NCBI GenBank assembly: GCA_003427395.1
Contig: BFEA01001089.1
Span: forward strand, 96,136 to 148,274
DNA from: Chara braunii
Taxonomy: Eukaryota; Streptophyta; Charophyceae; Charales; Characeae
Length of the DNA: 52,139 nt
Direction of reading: 5' to 3'
The notes under the pieces were generated by a model, which ran no database searches, was not told the DNA's origin, and was given only the letters and a program-made list of their open reading frames with translations. Numbering within the stretch: position 1 is the stretch's first letter; every line of letters starts with the position of its first letter. The position numbers and the translations under genes are program-made. Shown piece after piece: positions 41,996 through 52,139 of the stretch.

Positions 41996-42007
41996 GCAAC
42001 GACGCCA
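41996..42007 (-). promoter_or_regulatory. Putative primer-binding site, tRNA-Asp-like
   Basis: The minus strand reads TGGCGTCGTTGC. The complement of the 3' end of plant tRNA-Asp (with CCA) is TGGCGCCGTTGCC, so 11 of 12 bases match. The site starts 4 bases inside the end of the repeat copy at 42012, the normal distance for an LTR element. It is typical of Athila/Tat gypsy elements and gives the minus-strand polarity, the same as gag-pol. Confidence 0.55.
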
Positions 42008-42525
42008 TTTTTGTCGCGCCCCCACTGCTTCAAGGGTCCGGTTAGATATCCTTCCCCAGACCGAGCTCAGTAGGTTGGAGGACTGGCAGGCTGTCACGCA
42101 GGATTTTGGTAGGTATAAAAATTGAGGTGTATTCAGAGGCAGTCATACTTTGTCATACATCCGAGTAGTCAGGGTTATCCCTCCTGCCAGCGGTGACACG
42201 ACTTAGAGTGAGGCGTTCGGGTTTATTGCCTGCACCTGACCCCGTATAAAGGATAGACCCAAGGTCACCGGAGTCCCTATCATTCATGAGTCCTTCAAGC
42301 TGCCTTGAGTATAACCTGTCTATAATAAGGAGGAAAATAATATACATGCATCATAGAGCAATTGACAGAATGAGAAGACCAGAAACCAGACTCTGCAAGA
42401 GCATGACCAGAGATACAAGACTGAAGAGTAGTACATAGAGTATGTAGGGAGCAGCCATCGGAGAGCTGCAGTCACTAATAAATAACAATGTCGTAATACA
42501 TCATAGTGACTGAAAAGAGAGAACC

Positions 42526-42984
42526 TCAATCAATGATAATAAACGGTACCCCCTCGTGAGTAAGTGCTGCCGTCTGGGACTCCATATCTGGGGCCTCGAG
42601 ATTGAGAACCCGCGTGGCTGTAGACTCTGGAACCACATAGCTGATATCGAGAGGCGCTGCTGGATCAGTCTTGCAGATATAGGCCAGGCATCTCGCCATC
42701 TCCTCGTCTGCGACACTCCTGAGATAAAGCTCCTCCGCAAGAGTGATGTCACCTGAAGCTCCAATCAATATTTCAATCCGTCCTCTCCCACCAGAGTAGA
42801 TGTACGAAACCTCGAGAAAGCGATCTCCGTAAAGAGGCTTCCGAAAAGCCTGCATAGCAAAGTCCGTCCCAACCAAATGACTATAGCCATCTCCGAGATA
42901 TGGGACTGGTCCCTCCCCTCTTGGAGGACCAATAACTATCTCGGATCTAGGGTCATTTGACATGTAGGAGTCAATCACCCTCAA
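42526..42984 (-). CDS. Unknown module-like ORF X6, copy 2 (152 aa)
   Basis: The same protein as 24343-24825 for its first 115 residues (DRFLEVSYIYSGGRGRIEI), with a few substitutions after residue 115 (for example PLDISYVVPE in place of PLDINYVVPE) and a different C-terminal tail caused by small indels near 42580. Function unknown. Confidence 0.35.
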   Translation of the reverse strand: MRVIDSYMSNDPRSEIVIGPPRGEGPVPYLGDGYSHLVGTDFAMQAFRKPLYGDRFLEVSYIYSGGRGRIEILIGASGDITLAEELYLRSVADEEMARCLAYICKTDPAAPLDISYVVPESTATRVLNLEAPDMESQTAALTHEGVPFIIID

Positions 42985-43080
42985 GTAGGTACCGCGCGAG
43001 AAGATATGCGATCCTCCTCAATGTCGCTCTCCGCCGTCGCCGCTCACCGGTCTTCAGCGCTCCTGTCACCGTCCACAAAC

Positions 43081-43644
43081 TTAGCCTCTATGAGTGTCCC
43101 AGTCGAAATAGTCACCAAGATCAACGTCACTCACAAAGCAGGGCTCCAAGTCCGACTCATATGTTTCTGATCTTTGTACGCATGTGGTGATTGGAACCCC
43201 GGATCTGGCTATCTCTCTCCGGATCCGGTCGTCCTTCCGCCTCTTCTCCTTGCTGCGGGACTCACTAAGGGGCTTGGGGTTGCATCTGTCAAAATCGATG
43301 AGCAACCCCTCAGGTGCTGAAGGTACGCGAGAGAACACCACGTGTAGCCAGTTGTCCCTCCAATAGCTCTCCCTGCGAAATATGTAATCCGCAATCCTGT
43401 CGTATGTGGTGCCCTTCACTCCCGTTTCTACCCTCTTCACCAAGTAGGTGATCACGAGCGTGTGTCTCGAGGTCGAGGACTCATTAGCCCTGATAGTGAA
43501 ACTCTGATGTCCCACATACTTGTAGCAGAATCTCTCAATCAATCTACCCCACGTAGGGGCAGTCTCACGACGATGGGCCAGCTTGGATAGAAGCTGCACT
43601 CTTACTAATGCAAATACTCCCTCCAAGACCTGGCCAGATAGCAA
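43081..43644 (-). CDS. Unknown module-like ORF X5, copy 2 (187 aa)
   Basis: Identical at every residue to 24922-25485. Because the surrounding identical stretch also shares N positions with copy 1, this identity may reflect assembly and is not evidence for selection. Function unknown. Confidence 0.35.
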   Translation of the reverse strand: MLSGQVLEGVFALVRVQLLSKLAHRRETAPTWGRLIERFCYKYVGHQSFTIRANESSTSRHTLVITYLVKRVETGVKGTTYDRIADYIFRRESYWRDNWLHVVFSRVPSAPEGLLIDFDRCNPKPLSESRSKEKRRKDDRIRREIARSGVPITTCVQRSETYESDLEPCFVSDVDLGDYFDWDTHRG

Positions 43645-43703
43645 TCAGCAACTCAATGTGGATGCCTGTCTTAATGACCTGACTGAACTGCAACTCGATA
43701 TAT

Positions 43704-43967
43704 GGCCCGCCTTAATGGGCCCGACTTGACACCAACTCAGTATAAGGCCCGCCTGAATGGGCCCGACTGAACAACAGCTATCTATGAAGAAAGGGCCTGC
43801 CTGAAGAGGCCTGGCTGAAAAACTGCAACAATCTCGAGAGCTGGGCCCGCCTGAAGGGGCCCGGCTGAACAGCAACAATCTCATGTAGGCCCGCCTGAAG
43901 GGGCCCGNCTGAACAGCAACAATCTCAAATNGGCCCGCCTGAAGGGGCCNGGCTGAACAGCAACTGA
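43704..43967 (+). repeat. Satellite array S1, copy 2
   Basis: Identical to 25545-25808, including N positions 43908, 43931 and 43950 at an offset of 18,159. Confidence 0.85.
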
Positions 43968-44169
43968 TNAGTAAAACATCTCATGCANAAGGACCAGTNG
44001 TAAATGCTGAATGTACTGGGACTAGACTGAGNCAGGTCGTCTGTGCAGGGACTGAACTGCCAATGCTCCCCGTGCGAGAGAAATTTCACGTGCATGAGGT
44101 GTTGCTGATCAGCAAGGAAATAAATCAACGGGAGTGTGATGGNAAATCATCTCAGCTAGCAATCCTATG

Positions 44170-45040
44170 CTCGGGCGCACAAGGGTTCGCACTCAAACGA
44201 CAATATCCAGCTTGGGCGCACACATATCCAGCGCAAGTGCACATGGGCGCGCACTCAAATAACGATATCCAGCCTGGGCGCACACATATCCAGCGCAAGT
44301 GCACATGNGGCGCACACATATCCAGCGCAAGTGCACATGGGCGCGCACTCAAATAACGATATCCAGCCTGGGCGCACACATATCCAGCGCAAGTGCACAT
44401 GGGAGCGCACTCAAATAATGATATCCAGCCTGGGCGCACACATATCCAGCGCAAGCGCACATGGGCGCGCACTCTAACAACAATATCAAGCTTGGGCGCG
44501 CATGGGTGCGCACTCTAACCCCAATGCCAAGCATAGGCGCGTGTGGGCGCGCAGTCTAATGACAATGCCAGGCTTGGGCGCGCACGGGCGCGCATTCTAA
44601 CCTCGATACCAAGCCTCAGCGCGCATGGGCGCGCACGGTAACTGGAATACCAAGCTTGGGCGCTCATGGGCGCGCACTCTAACTGTAATACTAAGCTTGG
44701 GCGCGCATGGGCGCGCATGGGCGCGCACTCTAACTGCAATACCAAGCTTGGGCGCGCATGGGCTCGCACTCAAAATGAAATACCTGGTCTAGGTGCGCGC
44801 GGGCGCGCACTTAAAAATAATATCTGGTCTGGGCGCGCGCAGGCGCGCAATTAAAAAATAATATCTGATCAAGGCGCGTGCGAGCGAGCAAGTAAAAATA
44901 ATATCTGGTCTGGGCGCACGCGGGCGCACATTTAAAAATAATATCTGGTCTGGGCGTGCGCGGGCGCACACCTAGAAATAATATCTGGTCTAGGCACGCG
45001 CGGGCGCAAACTTAAAAATAATGTCCGGTCAAGACGCGCG
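44170..45040 (+). repeat. Satellite array S2, copy 2 (expanded)
   Basis: Same units as 26011-26745, with an additional 64-bp unit around 44305 (containing an N at 44308), one extra GGGCGCGCAT segment near 44710 and more units of the ATAATATCTGGTC type near the end. Confidence 0.9.
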
Positions 45041-45249
45041 CTTAGACTGTACTCAGACTTCTATCAAGTGGAGATTGGTTAACTGAAGCTCTAAGGTTTG
45101 TCGTGCAGTCAATGTATTGTTGGGGCGTAGAATCGGTTATTTGCCGAGTCGTTAATCAGACACGCAACTGAAATGAGTACTAGCTCTTAATCACATGAGA
45201 GCACGGTTCCCAGAATTCCATCCACAGTGTTCGTCTGGCCATGAAATCG

Positions 45250-46170
45250 GCAAGAGTGCCTGGGCGCACAGTCAACCGTGATGCGCACATGGGCGCACGG
45301 TCCTGAACTCAAAATTATTTCAACTGCGGTGCATCCCTGGGCGCACAGTCCCAAAACTCGGGGGAGTCAACTGCCGTGCGCGCCTGGGTGCACTGTCCCG
45401 AACTCGAAAAAGTCAACTGCTTTGCGTGCCTGGATGCGCAGTCCTGAACTCGGAAAAGCCAACTACAGTGCGCACCTGGGCGCACAGTCCCGAACTCGAA
45501 AAAGCCAACTGCAGTGCGCGCCTGGGCGCACAGTCCCGAACTTGGTAAAGCCAACTGCAGTGCGCGCCTGGGCGCACAGTCCCGAACTCGGTAAAGCCAA
45601 CTGCAGTGCGCGCCTGGGCGCACAGTCCCGAACTCGGTAAAGCGAACTGCTTTGCGTGCCTGGGTGCAGTCCCTAACTAGGTAAAGCCAACTTCGGTGCG
45701 CGTCTAGGCGCACAGTCCCGAACTCGGCAAAGCCAACTGCAGTGCGCACGTGGGCGCACAGTCCCGAATTTGGAAAAGTCAACTGCAATGTGCACCTGGA
45801 CGCACAGTCCCGAACTTGGTAAAGTCAACTGCTTTGGGTGCCTACGTGCAAAGTCCCTAACTAGGTAAAGCCAACTGCGGTGCGCGCCTGGGCGCACTGT
45901 CCCGAACTCGACAATGCCAACTGCAGTGCGCATCTGGGCGCACAGTGCAGAACTTGGAAAAGTCAACTGCAGTGCGCGCCTGGACGCACAGTCCCGAACT
46001 CGGTAAAGTCAACTGCAGTGCGCGCCTAGGCGCACAGTCCCGAACTCGGTAAAGCCAACTGCTTTGCGTGCCTGGGTGCAAAGTCCCTAACTAGGTAAAG
46101 CCAACTACGTTGCACGCCTGGGCGCACAATCCCGAACTCGGCAATGCCAACTGTAGCGCGCGCCTGGGCG
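45250..46170 (+). repeat. Satellite array S3, copy 2
   Basis: About 19 units of the 47-bp type (GTGCGCGCCTGGGCGCACAG, TCCCGAACTCGG). Units differ from copy 1 by scattered substitutions, so this part has evolved independently after duplication. Confidence 0.9.
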
Positions 46171-46199
46171 CACACTGCAAAAAGCTCAAATATGGCTCT

Positions 46200-46830
46200 T
46201 GGGTGTGGTGTGCGCACAACGCACAGATACGGATTGCAATGACTCAGATTTGACCCTTGGCGCACAATTGTAAATGGCTCAAAAATGGCCCTCAGTGATG
46301 GTGCCCACACAGCACAGTTCAGACATGGCCTTCACACTTGGTTCTCAAGCGTGGTGCGAACAGCGCACAGCATGGTGCGAACAGCGCACGGCATGGTGCG
46401 AACAACACACAGTCCAGAAATGGCCTTCAGTCATGGCCCTGAAGCATGGTGCGAACAACGCACGGTATGGAGCGAACAGCGCACAGTTCAAATACGGCCC
46501 TCAGACATGGCCCTCAAGCATGGTAGGAGCAGCGCACAGTATGGTGCGAACAGCGCACAACATGGTGCGAACAGCACACAGTCCAGATATGGCCTTTAGT
46601 CATGGCCCTCAAGCATGGTGCGAAAAGCACACGACATGGTGCGAACAGCGCACAGTTCAGATACGGCCCTCATACACGGCCCTCAAGCGTGATGCAAGCA
46701 GCGCACAACATGGTGCGAACAGCGCACCACTCAGATACGGCCCTTAGACAAGGCCCTCAAGCGTGATGCGAGCAGCGCACAGCATGGTGCGAACAGCGCA
46801 CAACTCATATACAACCTTCAGGTACAGTGG
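46200..46830 (+). repeat. Satellite array S4, copy 2
   Basis: Same GCATGGTGCGAACAGCGCAC core and CAGATACGGCCCTCAGACAT spacer as 27880-28510, with independent substitutions. Confidence 0.85.
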
Positions 46831-47019
46831 GTACTCGATGCACAGTTGCAAATGGCCTTCAAGGCAAAAATCGGCTTGATGACTGCGCAGGCACGGTGTC
46901 AAGATTGGTTTGTTTCTCAGCGTGGCTGCGCAGGCAGACCCAAAATCGACTTAATTACTCAAAATGATCGCGCAGGCAGTCTCATACTTGGTACAGAACC
47001 TGCATTTATCAGAGAGCGC

Positions 47020-47240
47020 AATGTCGCACTTGGACTAAAGTGCGCACAATCGCAATTCCCGAGATCATCAGAAGCAAGGTCTACAAATTGCAATGTTGTA
47101 ACTGGTGGGTTGGACGTGCAATATCGCAATCCGAGTGCGCACAGTCGCAGTCCCTCAAAATCACTTTGGCAAGGCTTTGCAGATCAATTATGTGAAATCA
47201 CACTTTGCGCAGTGTCGCACGTAGATGTGTACAGTCGTAG
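47020..47240 (+). repeat. Motif cluster S5, copy 2
   Basis: GTGCGCACAATCGCA and related motifs as in 28690-28925. Several GCGCAC cores are mutated here, for example GTGTACAGTCGTAG near 47226. Confidence 0.55.
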
Positions 47241-48129
47241 GGACATGCTCAGATTAAGTTCTTTTGAGGCGCAACAAATTGGCATACTTCAATTGAGTGC
47301 CTCCTGGCACAACCCATCAATAGGCTAAAATCGAGTGCCCTCTTGGCACAATAAATTAATATACAGATAGTGGATCAGCATACTCAATTTGAGTGTTCCT
47401 CGACACAGCCAAACAAAAGATTATGAAATCTCAGTTCCAATGACTCTCGGCACAGCTAATCAGCGGACTTAATTTGATTGCTCGTCGACGCTCGTCTCAA
47501 AGTCAACCCTCAGATACAACACTTGAGTGCACAGTTCATAGCCAGCCATCAGGTGCAGTGCTCTTCAGTGCTTAGCGCAAGGTCAACCCTCAGATACAAC
47601 GAGTGAGCGCACGATTCATGACCAATCAACAGGGCTCAGGCATAGTGCGCACAGATAAGATACAGCACGTACACAGCCCATGGAGGCGGTTGGAAAGATG
47701 AGGGAGTGAAAGGGAAGAAGAGAAGAGAGAGAAGAAAAAGGATGAGAAATGGAAAGTGAGGGGCCAGTCTTGCCCCCCCCCTTTTCTTATCCCTTCCCTG
47801 GCTTGCCTTCTGCTCCTCTCTCTTGCCTCCTGCTCCGTGATCCTCTCACGCTCCTGCTGGCAAGTCGTTGTTCTTTGGCTCGTGCCTTCCGCCACTTGCC
47901 GTTCCGCCAAGGCTGTAGCGCTCCCGCAGGTGAGAGTTCTCTCACAGTCTGATCCGTGCCACGTGTGTCACGCCTGCTGATCTGATCTCCTTGGGTGACG
48001 TGGCCTCTCTTTAATAATGGAGAGGCCAGGTGATCGGGGCTGAGTTTTGTAGTCCCATGGTCGGGGTTGTGGTCAAACTCTAGACAGGGCCTGCGCTAAA
48101 AATAGCAGCAGTCCCGACCTCGAGATATG

Positions 48130-48515
48130 AACAGTCAGTCCCGGCAGACGAACAGTCAGTCCCACGCTAAAAATAGTGTGGGGCTATGCTAATTTTAGAA
48201 CGGGACTGGCGCAGGCCCAGTCCAGGTAGAAGAACAGTCAGTCCCACGCTAAAAATAGCGTGGGGCTGTGCTAATTTTAGAACGGGACTGGCGCAGACCC
48301 AGTCCCCGATAAACGAACAGCCAGTCTCACGCTAAAAATAACGTGGGACTGTGCTAATTTTAGAACGGGATTGGCGCAGGCCCAATCCCCGGTAGAGGAA
48401 CAGTCAGTCCCACGCTAAAAATAGCGTGGGACTGTGCTAATTTTAGAACGGGACTGGTGTAGGCCCGACTTTGGGAGACGAACAGTCAGTCCCGTGCTAA
48501 AAATAGCACAGGACC
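48130..48515 (+). repeat. Hairpin array, copy 2
   Basis: Five units like those at 29700-30090. The unit at 48405-48434 has the same perfect 13-bp stem with AAAA loop. Other stems show mostly single changes. Confidence 0.9.
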
Positions 48516-48906
48516 CTATCTTTAATTATTCGGGCCTGGCTGTTCATCTATATGACTTCTTAGGGCTGTCTCTTTTCTGGCCAAATTATGCGGCCAAGTC
48601 GGTCCGGTCCCAACCGGTCAAACTTGAATATCTCACTAACCCTTGGTCTGTTTCAGGTGCCGTTTGGACCGGACCCCACTATTTGGCCCATTGCGGTTGC
48701 GTCGGTCGAGTCCAACGGGGACGATTCAGGTCTTCAGGGGACCGTACCGCCGCGTCGTCTTTCCTTTGATCTCGACCTAGGGGAAATCTAATCGATGCGT
48801 TAGGGTCCAGCCTGACCTTGACCGTGGACGTCCCTCGGCGCGATTTTGATGCACCGTGGGGTTTGACCACGGCGAGTCATTTTCCACTACTGCGCCGCAC
48901 CTTCTT

Positions 48907-48947
48907 CCAACAACGGTCTTAATCCCCCCAACACACACACACACACG

Positions 48948-49002
<55 letters not shown>

Positions 49003-49022
49003 AAAACAAAACAAAACAAAAC
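48907..49022 (+). repeat. AC repeat, 51-base A tract and CAAAA repeat
   Basis: An AC run (about 48930-48946), then A from 48951 to 49001, then four CAAAA units. It lies at the end of giant repeat copy 2. It could be a poly(A) tail of an inserted retroposon, a microsatellite, or an assembly join. Confidence 0.7.
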
Positions 49023-49931
49023 ATACTGGGTATCCATGGTTGACCTGGTGTGCAGAGTAGGTTGGCTGTGACAAACTAGATTCTCAGACTTACTGCCACT
49101 CTTGTCAGTGGTTTGGACCATCTGTCCGCTACAATTGCAGGGTTGATGTGACTAGAGTCGACCACTTTTCTCAGGGTATCGCTAACTCTGGGCCACGTGG
49201 TGAGTCCTTATCCATCAGTCAAATGCATTCTGGGAAGACTGTCAACCTTCCTGACGAGTCGGTTAAAGTTCGATGAAGCAGTCAGGGCACAACCATTCTT
49301 TTTTTTTTTTGGAAATTATCTATAGCGAACATGACAACACACGCACACATATAGAGATAGTCAAAAAAGGAATACAGTGGATCTATTGAGGTTCATGTTG
49401 CTTGTTGTAGAGGTAAAACAATTTCATTGTTGGATTCGCTCATCCTTACTGTGCTTCATTGTCTACAATAAAGCTGCTTAGATTTTAGATCTGCTCATCT
49501 GGGTGGAACAGGGGCTGTTGTGGTGACAATCTACAACACACACACACACACATACATATATAATCAAACATCCTCCACACACATATATATATATATATTT
49601 ATAATTTTAGATAGGATGTCTTCGGTGGGTGTTCGGTCTTCGCCGTAGCCCAGTCTCTTGCCTATTATTGATAGCATGCACAATAAAGGGTCATAATTCA
49701 ATTTTGGCAAGTGAATGAATACTCCTTTTAGGATTAGTGTGTGTTAAGTTGATGTTTATACTATTTGTTTCTAACTTCTTTTGAATTGGTCTTGCTACAG
49801 GTATATGAACAGAATACGCTTCAACTTCATCTTATCAATTATTTGCCAAATTGATCACGAGAAGAAGACGACAACAGATGTTGATAAGATCAAGAATCGA
49901 CTTATGCAATACAAGCAAATAAAATTGAACT
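49023..49931. other. Intergenic with small microsatellites
   Basis: CA repeat at 49531-49550 and AT-rich run at 49580-49600. A 70-codon frame without ATG (49061-49276, with TYCHSCQWFG) is open but not recognisable. No supported gene. Confidence 0.4.
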
Positions 49932-49949
49932 GAGAGAGAAAGAGAGAGA

Positions 49950-50026
<77 letters not shown>

Positions 50027-50027
50027 N

Positions 50028-50071
<44 letters not shown>
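49932..50071 (+). repeat. GA microsatellite, about 140 bp
   Basis: Nearly pure GA dinucleotides with an N at 50027. Frames of alternating Ser/Leu on the complementary strand are artefacts. Confidence 0.95.
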
Positions 50072-50073
<2 letters not shown>

Positions 50074-50856
50074 CGAAAAATGAATGATACATATTGTGAG
50101 GTGTAAGACACTCGACAGAAATATAAGGTGCCGGACATTGGCTCTGCGCCACCCTAAGCGACTAAGTGAATGGTTCATGCTGTGTGACATGAGTTAGGCC
50201 TCGCCAAGCCATGCAAACAATGCATGAAACCTTGCCCACATCACAGAGTTGAATGACCTAAATATCGGTACCAGGCTCTGGAAGCAGCTTGAAACTGGGC
50301 CTGCACTCTGGGTACTAGGTCGGCATGTGGGGGAAGACGAGCGCTGACAGAGTGAGAGAGGGGGGGTCAACGGGATATGTGCTGATGGTTTGCTATCGGC
50401 GACATTCTTCATCTACTTCGACTCCATAACTTATCTCACTGACTGACGACAACATAAATAAGCTAGTCGTACATGATCTAGGAGAGACTAAGTGTTGAAC
50501 ACCCACTGGAACTGTGACTTTTTTAGGATGATGGCGAAGGGCTATATTGCCAAAATTGTTTATTCTTGTGCTTTTGTGATTTCGGGTAGAATTCTTCTCA
50601 CAAGTTAATTTTGAGGTTTTTGGCTATCTTTTTGTGATTGCAATTTCGATTTTTGGATGTTGCCTCAATCATTGTCCTTGCAACATATACTCGGTTTGCT
50701 AATAACCTCGGTCAATGGCAAGAGTGCCATACCATTGATTTTCTAACCCAAAACTTCTCGAGTTAATTTGCTGTTCTGAATTTTAATAGTATCATTTTTT
50801 TTTTTCTTCCAATTTTTTTTAGCATTGGAGTTAAGAGTCTTATGATGTATCTTTCC
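50072..50856. other. Intergenic, nothing recognised
   Basis: No domain-bearing frame and no repeat relative elsewhere in the window. Confidence 0.4.
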
Positions 50857-50915
50857 AGCTCTCTCTCTCTCTCTCTCTCACTCTCTCTCTGTGTGTCTGT
50901 GTCTCTGTCAGTCTC

Positions 50916-50966
<51 letters not shown>

Positions 50967-50968
50967 AC

Positions 50969-51020
<52 letters not shown>

Positions 51021-51080
51021 AAAAAAAAACTGCACACACACACAGACGCATACACGCACGCACACACACATACACACATA
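50857..51080 (+). repeat. Compound CT/TG/CA microsatellite
   Basis: CT repeat (50859-50890), mixed TCTG/TGTC, CT, then CA repeats broken by CGCG, AAAA and ACGC variants to about 51080. Confidence 0.9.
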
Positions 51081-51281
51081 TGAACACAACAAGCTCACCC
51101 AACTTTGCTCGATTTTTTTGAATTTTATTCTAAAGTAAAAGATTGAATTTACAATCTACTAAAGAATTTAAAAAAATATAACAAAAGGACTGGGAGCAGA
51201 GGTTGTTCTATGGACTTGTGCTATGTGCTCGCCAGGAGCTGGTTTTTCAGCACCTAGGGTATTAACGTGAGAATTTTGAAG

Positions 51282-51710
51282 TCGAAATCGAAGGGGATGA
51301 TTATAGACCCCATAACTGGCATTTTGTTAAAATTGACATTTTTTACTATTTTCACGAAATTGGGCATCCAAAAAAAAATTGTGTTTTTTCGCATGTTTTT
51401 GTGCCTACGACATTGGACCATTGATGGTCTGGCGTCCTGAGGACTCCGGACCATCTAATGTATCTCGACGTAAAGTACCGTCAAAATACATCCGAGGGTT
51501 AGAAAAGAAAGAAAAAAAATCAAGGCAGATCAGATGGTCCAGCGTCCTGGGGATGTCGAACCATCAATGGTCTAATGCGGTCAGCACAAAAAAATGTTAA
51601 GAAATGCTGTGTTTTTTTGGAAGATCAATTTCGTGAAAATAATAAAAAATGTCAATTTTAACGAAATGTCTGTTCCATGGCTGATAGGCCCTCATCCGCC
51701 CTGCATTTGC
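51282..51710. mobile_element. Foldback (long inverted-repeat) element, about 430 bp
   Basis: GTTAAAATTGACATTTTTTA (from about 51326) is inverted near 51641-51660 as TAAAAAATGTCAATTTTAAC, and the match continues through TTTTCACGAAATTG. An inner pair, GACCATTGATGGTC near 51416-51430, is inverted near 51560-51575. The outer match fades at about 51285 and 51707. The whole is a near-continuous hairpin with a loop of about 75 bases. No coding capacity and no clear target-site duplication. Confidence 0.6.
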
Positions 51711-52139
51711 TCAAAATGCCATCTTCATTTTTTTTTCTCCCTTTTAAGATTATCGATTCCTTGACGAGGTCTACCGCCTGGCCGATGTGTACATGAACAT
51801 ACTAGTTTTTGGGCCCAACATTAGGGATGGTAGAATTTTGGCTGATGCCTTGCAAAGATATGGTGTTTTGTGCCCTTGGTTCGCCGATGCCAGAACGATG
51901 GTGGCCGGTATTGGGGCATAGCACTGTGACCTGTTGTAGCAGGAGCTCGAGGCCTGGTCGAGAGATTTTTTTGTTCTCTTTTGTGCTGATCTCCTGCTGC
52001 TTGCTGCTCGTGCGCTGCTGCAGGTTTCTTATGTCCATAGGGGTAGACTGCGGCTCCACAGCCCATGCAGGACGACGGACAGCAAAAACCAGATAAACAG
52101 CTCAGTCAACAAAAGAGATGAATCTCACATGTTAACAGC
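51711..52139. other. Window end, nothing recognised
   Basis: Short frames on both strands without a recognisable motif. Confidence 0.35.

Larger units (their letters stand above)
23854..48906 (-). mobile_element. Putative giant Ty3/gypsy (Tat-like) LTR retrotransposon II, at least 25 kb
   Basis: Two direct copies of a 6.6-6.9 kb segment bracket a minus-strand gag-PR-RT-RNase H-IN. On the minus strand the segment ends ...GCGACA, giving the expected CA. Four bases further in comes a sequence matching the 3' end of plant tRNA-Asp at 11 of 12 positions. The downstream copy is the 3' LTR. The outer end of copy 2 runs into an A tract, so the exact 5' terminus and the TSD are not visible. I found no convincing polypurine tract inside the 3' LTR edge. 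An alternative is that the segment is an ordinary duplicated block into which a smaller element fell. Confidence 0.55.
42012..48906 (-). repeat. Giant direct repeat copy 2 (putative 5' LTR)
   Basis: It has the same content and order as 23854-30480: two module-like ORFs, satellites S1 to S5 and the hairpin array. It is about 270 bp longer because of extra units: one 64-bp S2 unit near 44305 and an 84-bp duplication near 47510-47590, among others. Homology stops at CGCCGCACCTTCTT (48906), just before an AC/A/CAAAA tract, so the outer end may be missing. Unique N bases lie at 44143 and 44308. Confidence 0.85.

Noticed and set aside
49061-49276. 70-codon frame with CHSC
   Set aside because: No start codon, too short, and no recognised zinc-finger spacing beyond one CxxC.

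Overview
The window looks like accessory DNA of a large, repeat-rich eukaryotic nuclear genome. It has decayed Ty3/gypsy LTR retrotransposons, non-autonomous hAT-like elements, a LINE remnant, tandem satellites and many microsatellites. There are no operons, no rRNA and no convincing tRNA. A tRNA-Asp-like primer-binding site of the kind used by plant Tat/Athila elements, a very long LTR and Lys/Glu-rich Gag proteins point to a streptophyte. My best guess is a charophyte alga such as Chara; this rests on remembered resemblance of the Gag sequences, not on a search. I see no intact housekeeping gene.

Layout. 1-2.6 kb: A-rich DNA with two related hAT-like elements in opposite orientation, each in an ATA microsatellite and each with an 8-bp target-site duplication. 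2.6-6.2 kb: low-complexity and intergenic DNA with short direct and inverted repeats. 6.2-14.2 kb (minus strand): a second-element gag pseudogene abutting a degraded gag-protease-RNase H-integrase relic whose RT palm is deleted. 14.9-16.7 kb (minus): two diverged copies of an unrecognised ORF just upstream of that gag. 16.9-19.0 kb (plus): a tandem pair of paralogous unknown genes, each broken at the same place. 19.2-22.9 kb: tandem duplications with long CT tracts and a LINE C-terminal relic.

23.85-48.9 kb: the dominant structure. Two copies of a 6.6-6.9 kb segment (23854-30480 and 42012-48906) flank a minus-strand gag-pol (34.1-39.7 kb). The segments read best as giant LTRs of an element of at least 25 kb. 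Going down the minus strand: 5' LTR; a PBS-like site 4 nt inside it; an array of at least four repeats of an unknown module; gag with an intact zinc knuckle; a mutated protease; RT with YIDD but frameshifted; RNase H; integrase with the D,D-35-E residues but two in-frame stops; a 42-63 bp tandem array; about 3 kb without genes; 3' LTR. Each LTR carries further module-like ORFs, at least four satellite arrays sharing a GCGCAC core, and an array of perfect hairpins. A plus-strand TATA box and gag-like N-terminus lie just outside the 3' LTR copy. 48.9-52.1 kb: microsatellites and a long foldback element.

Most worth following up: (i) the unknown tandem-module ORF family that lies upstream of gag in both elements and continues into the LTR; (ii) the giant LTR with nested satellites; (iii) seven N bases at the same offset in both LTR copies, meaning that part of the two copies probably derives from one assembly consensus, so identity there must not be used for dating.
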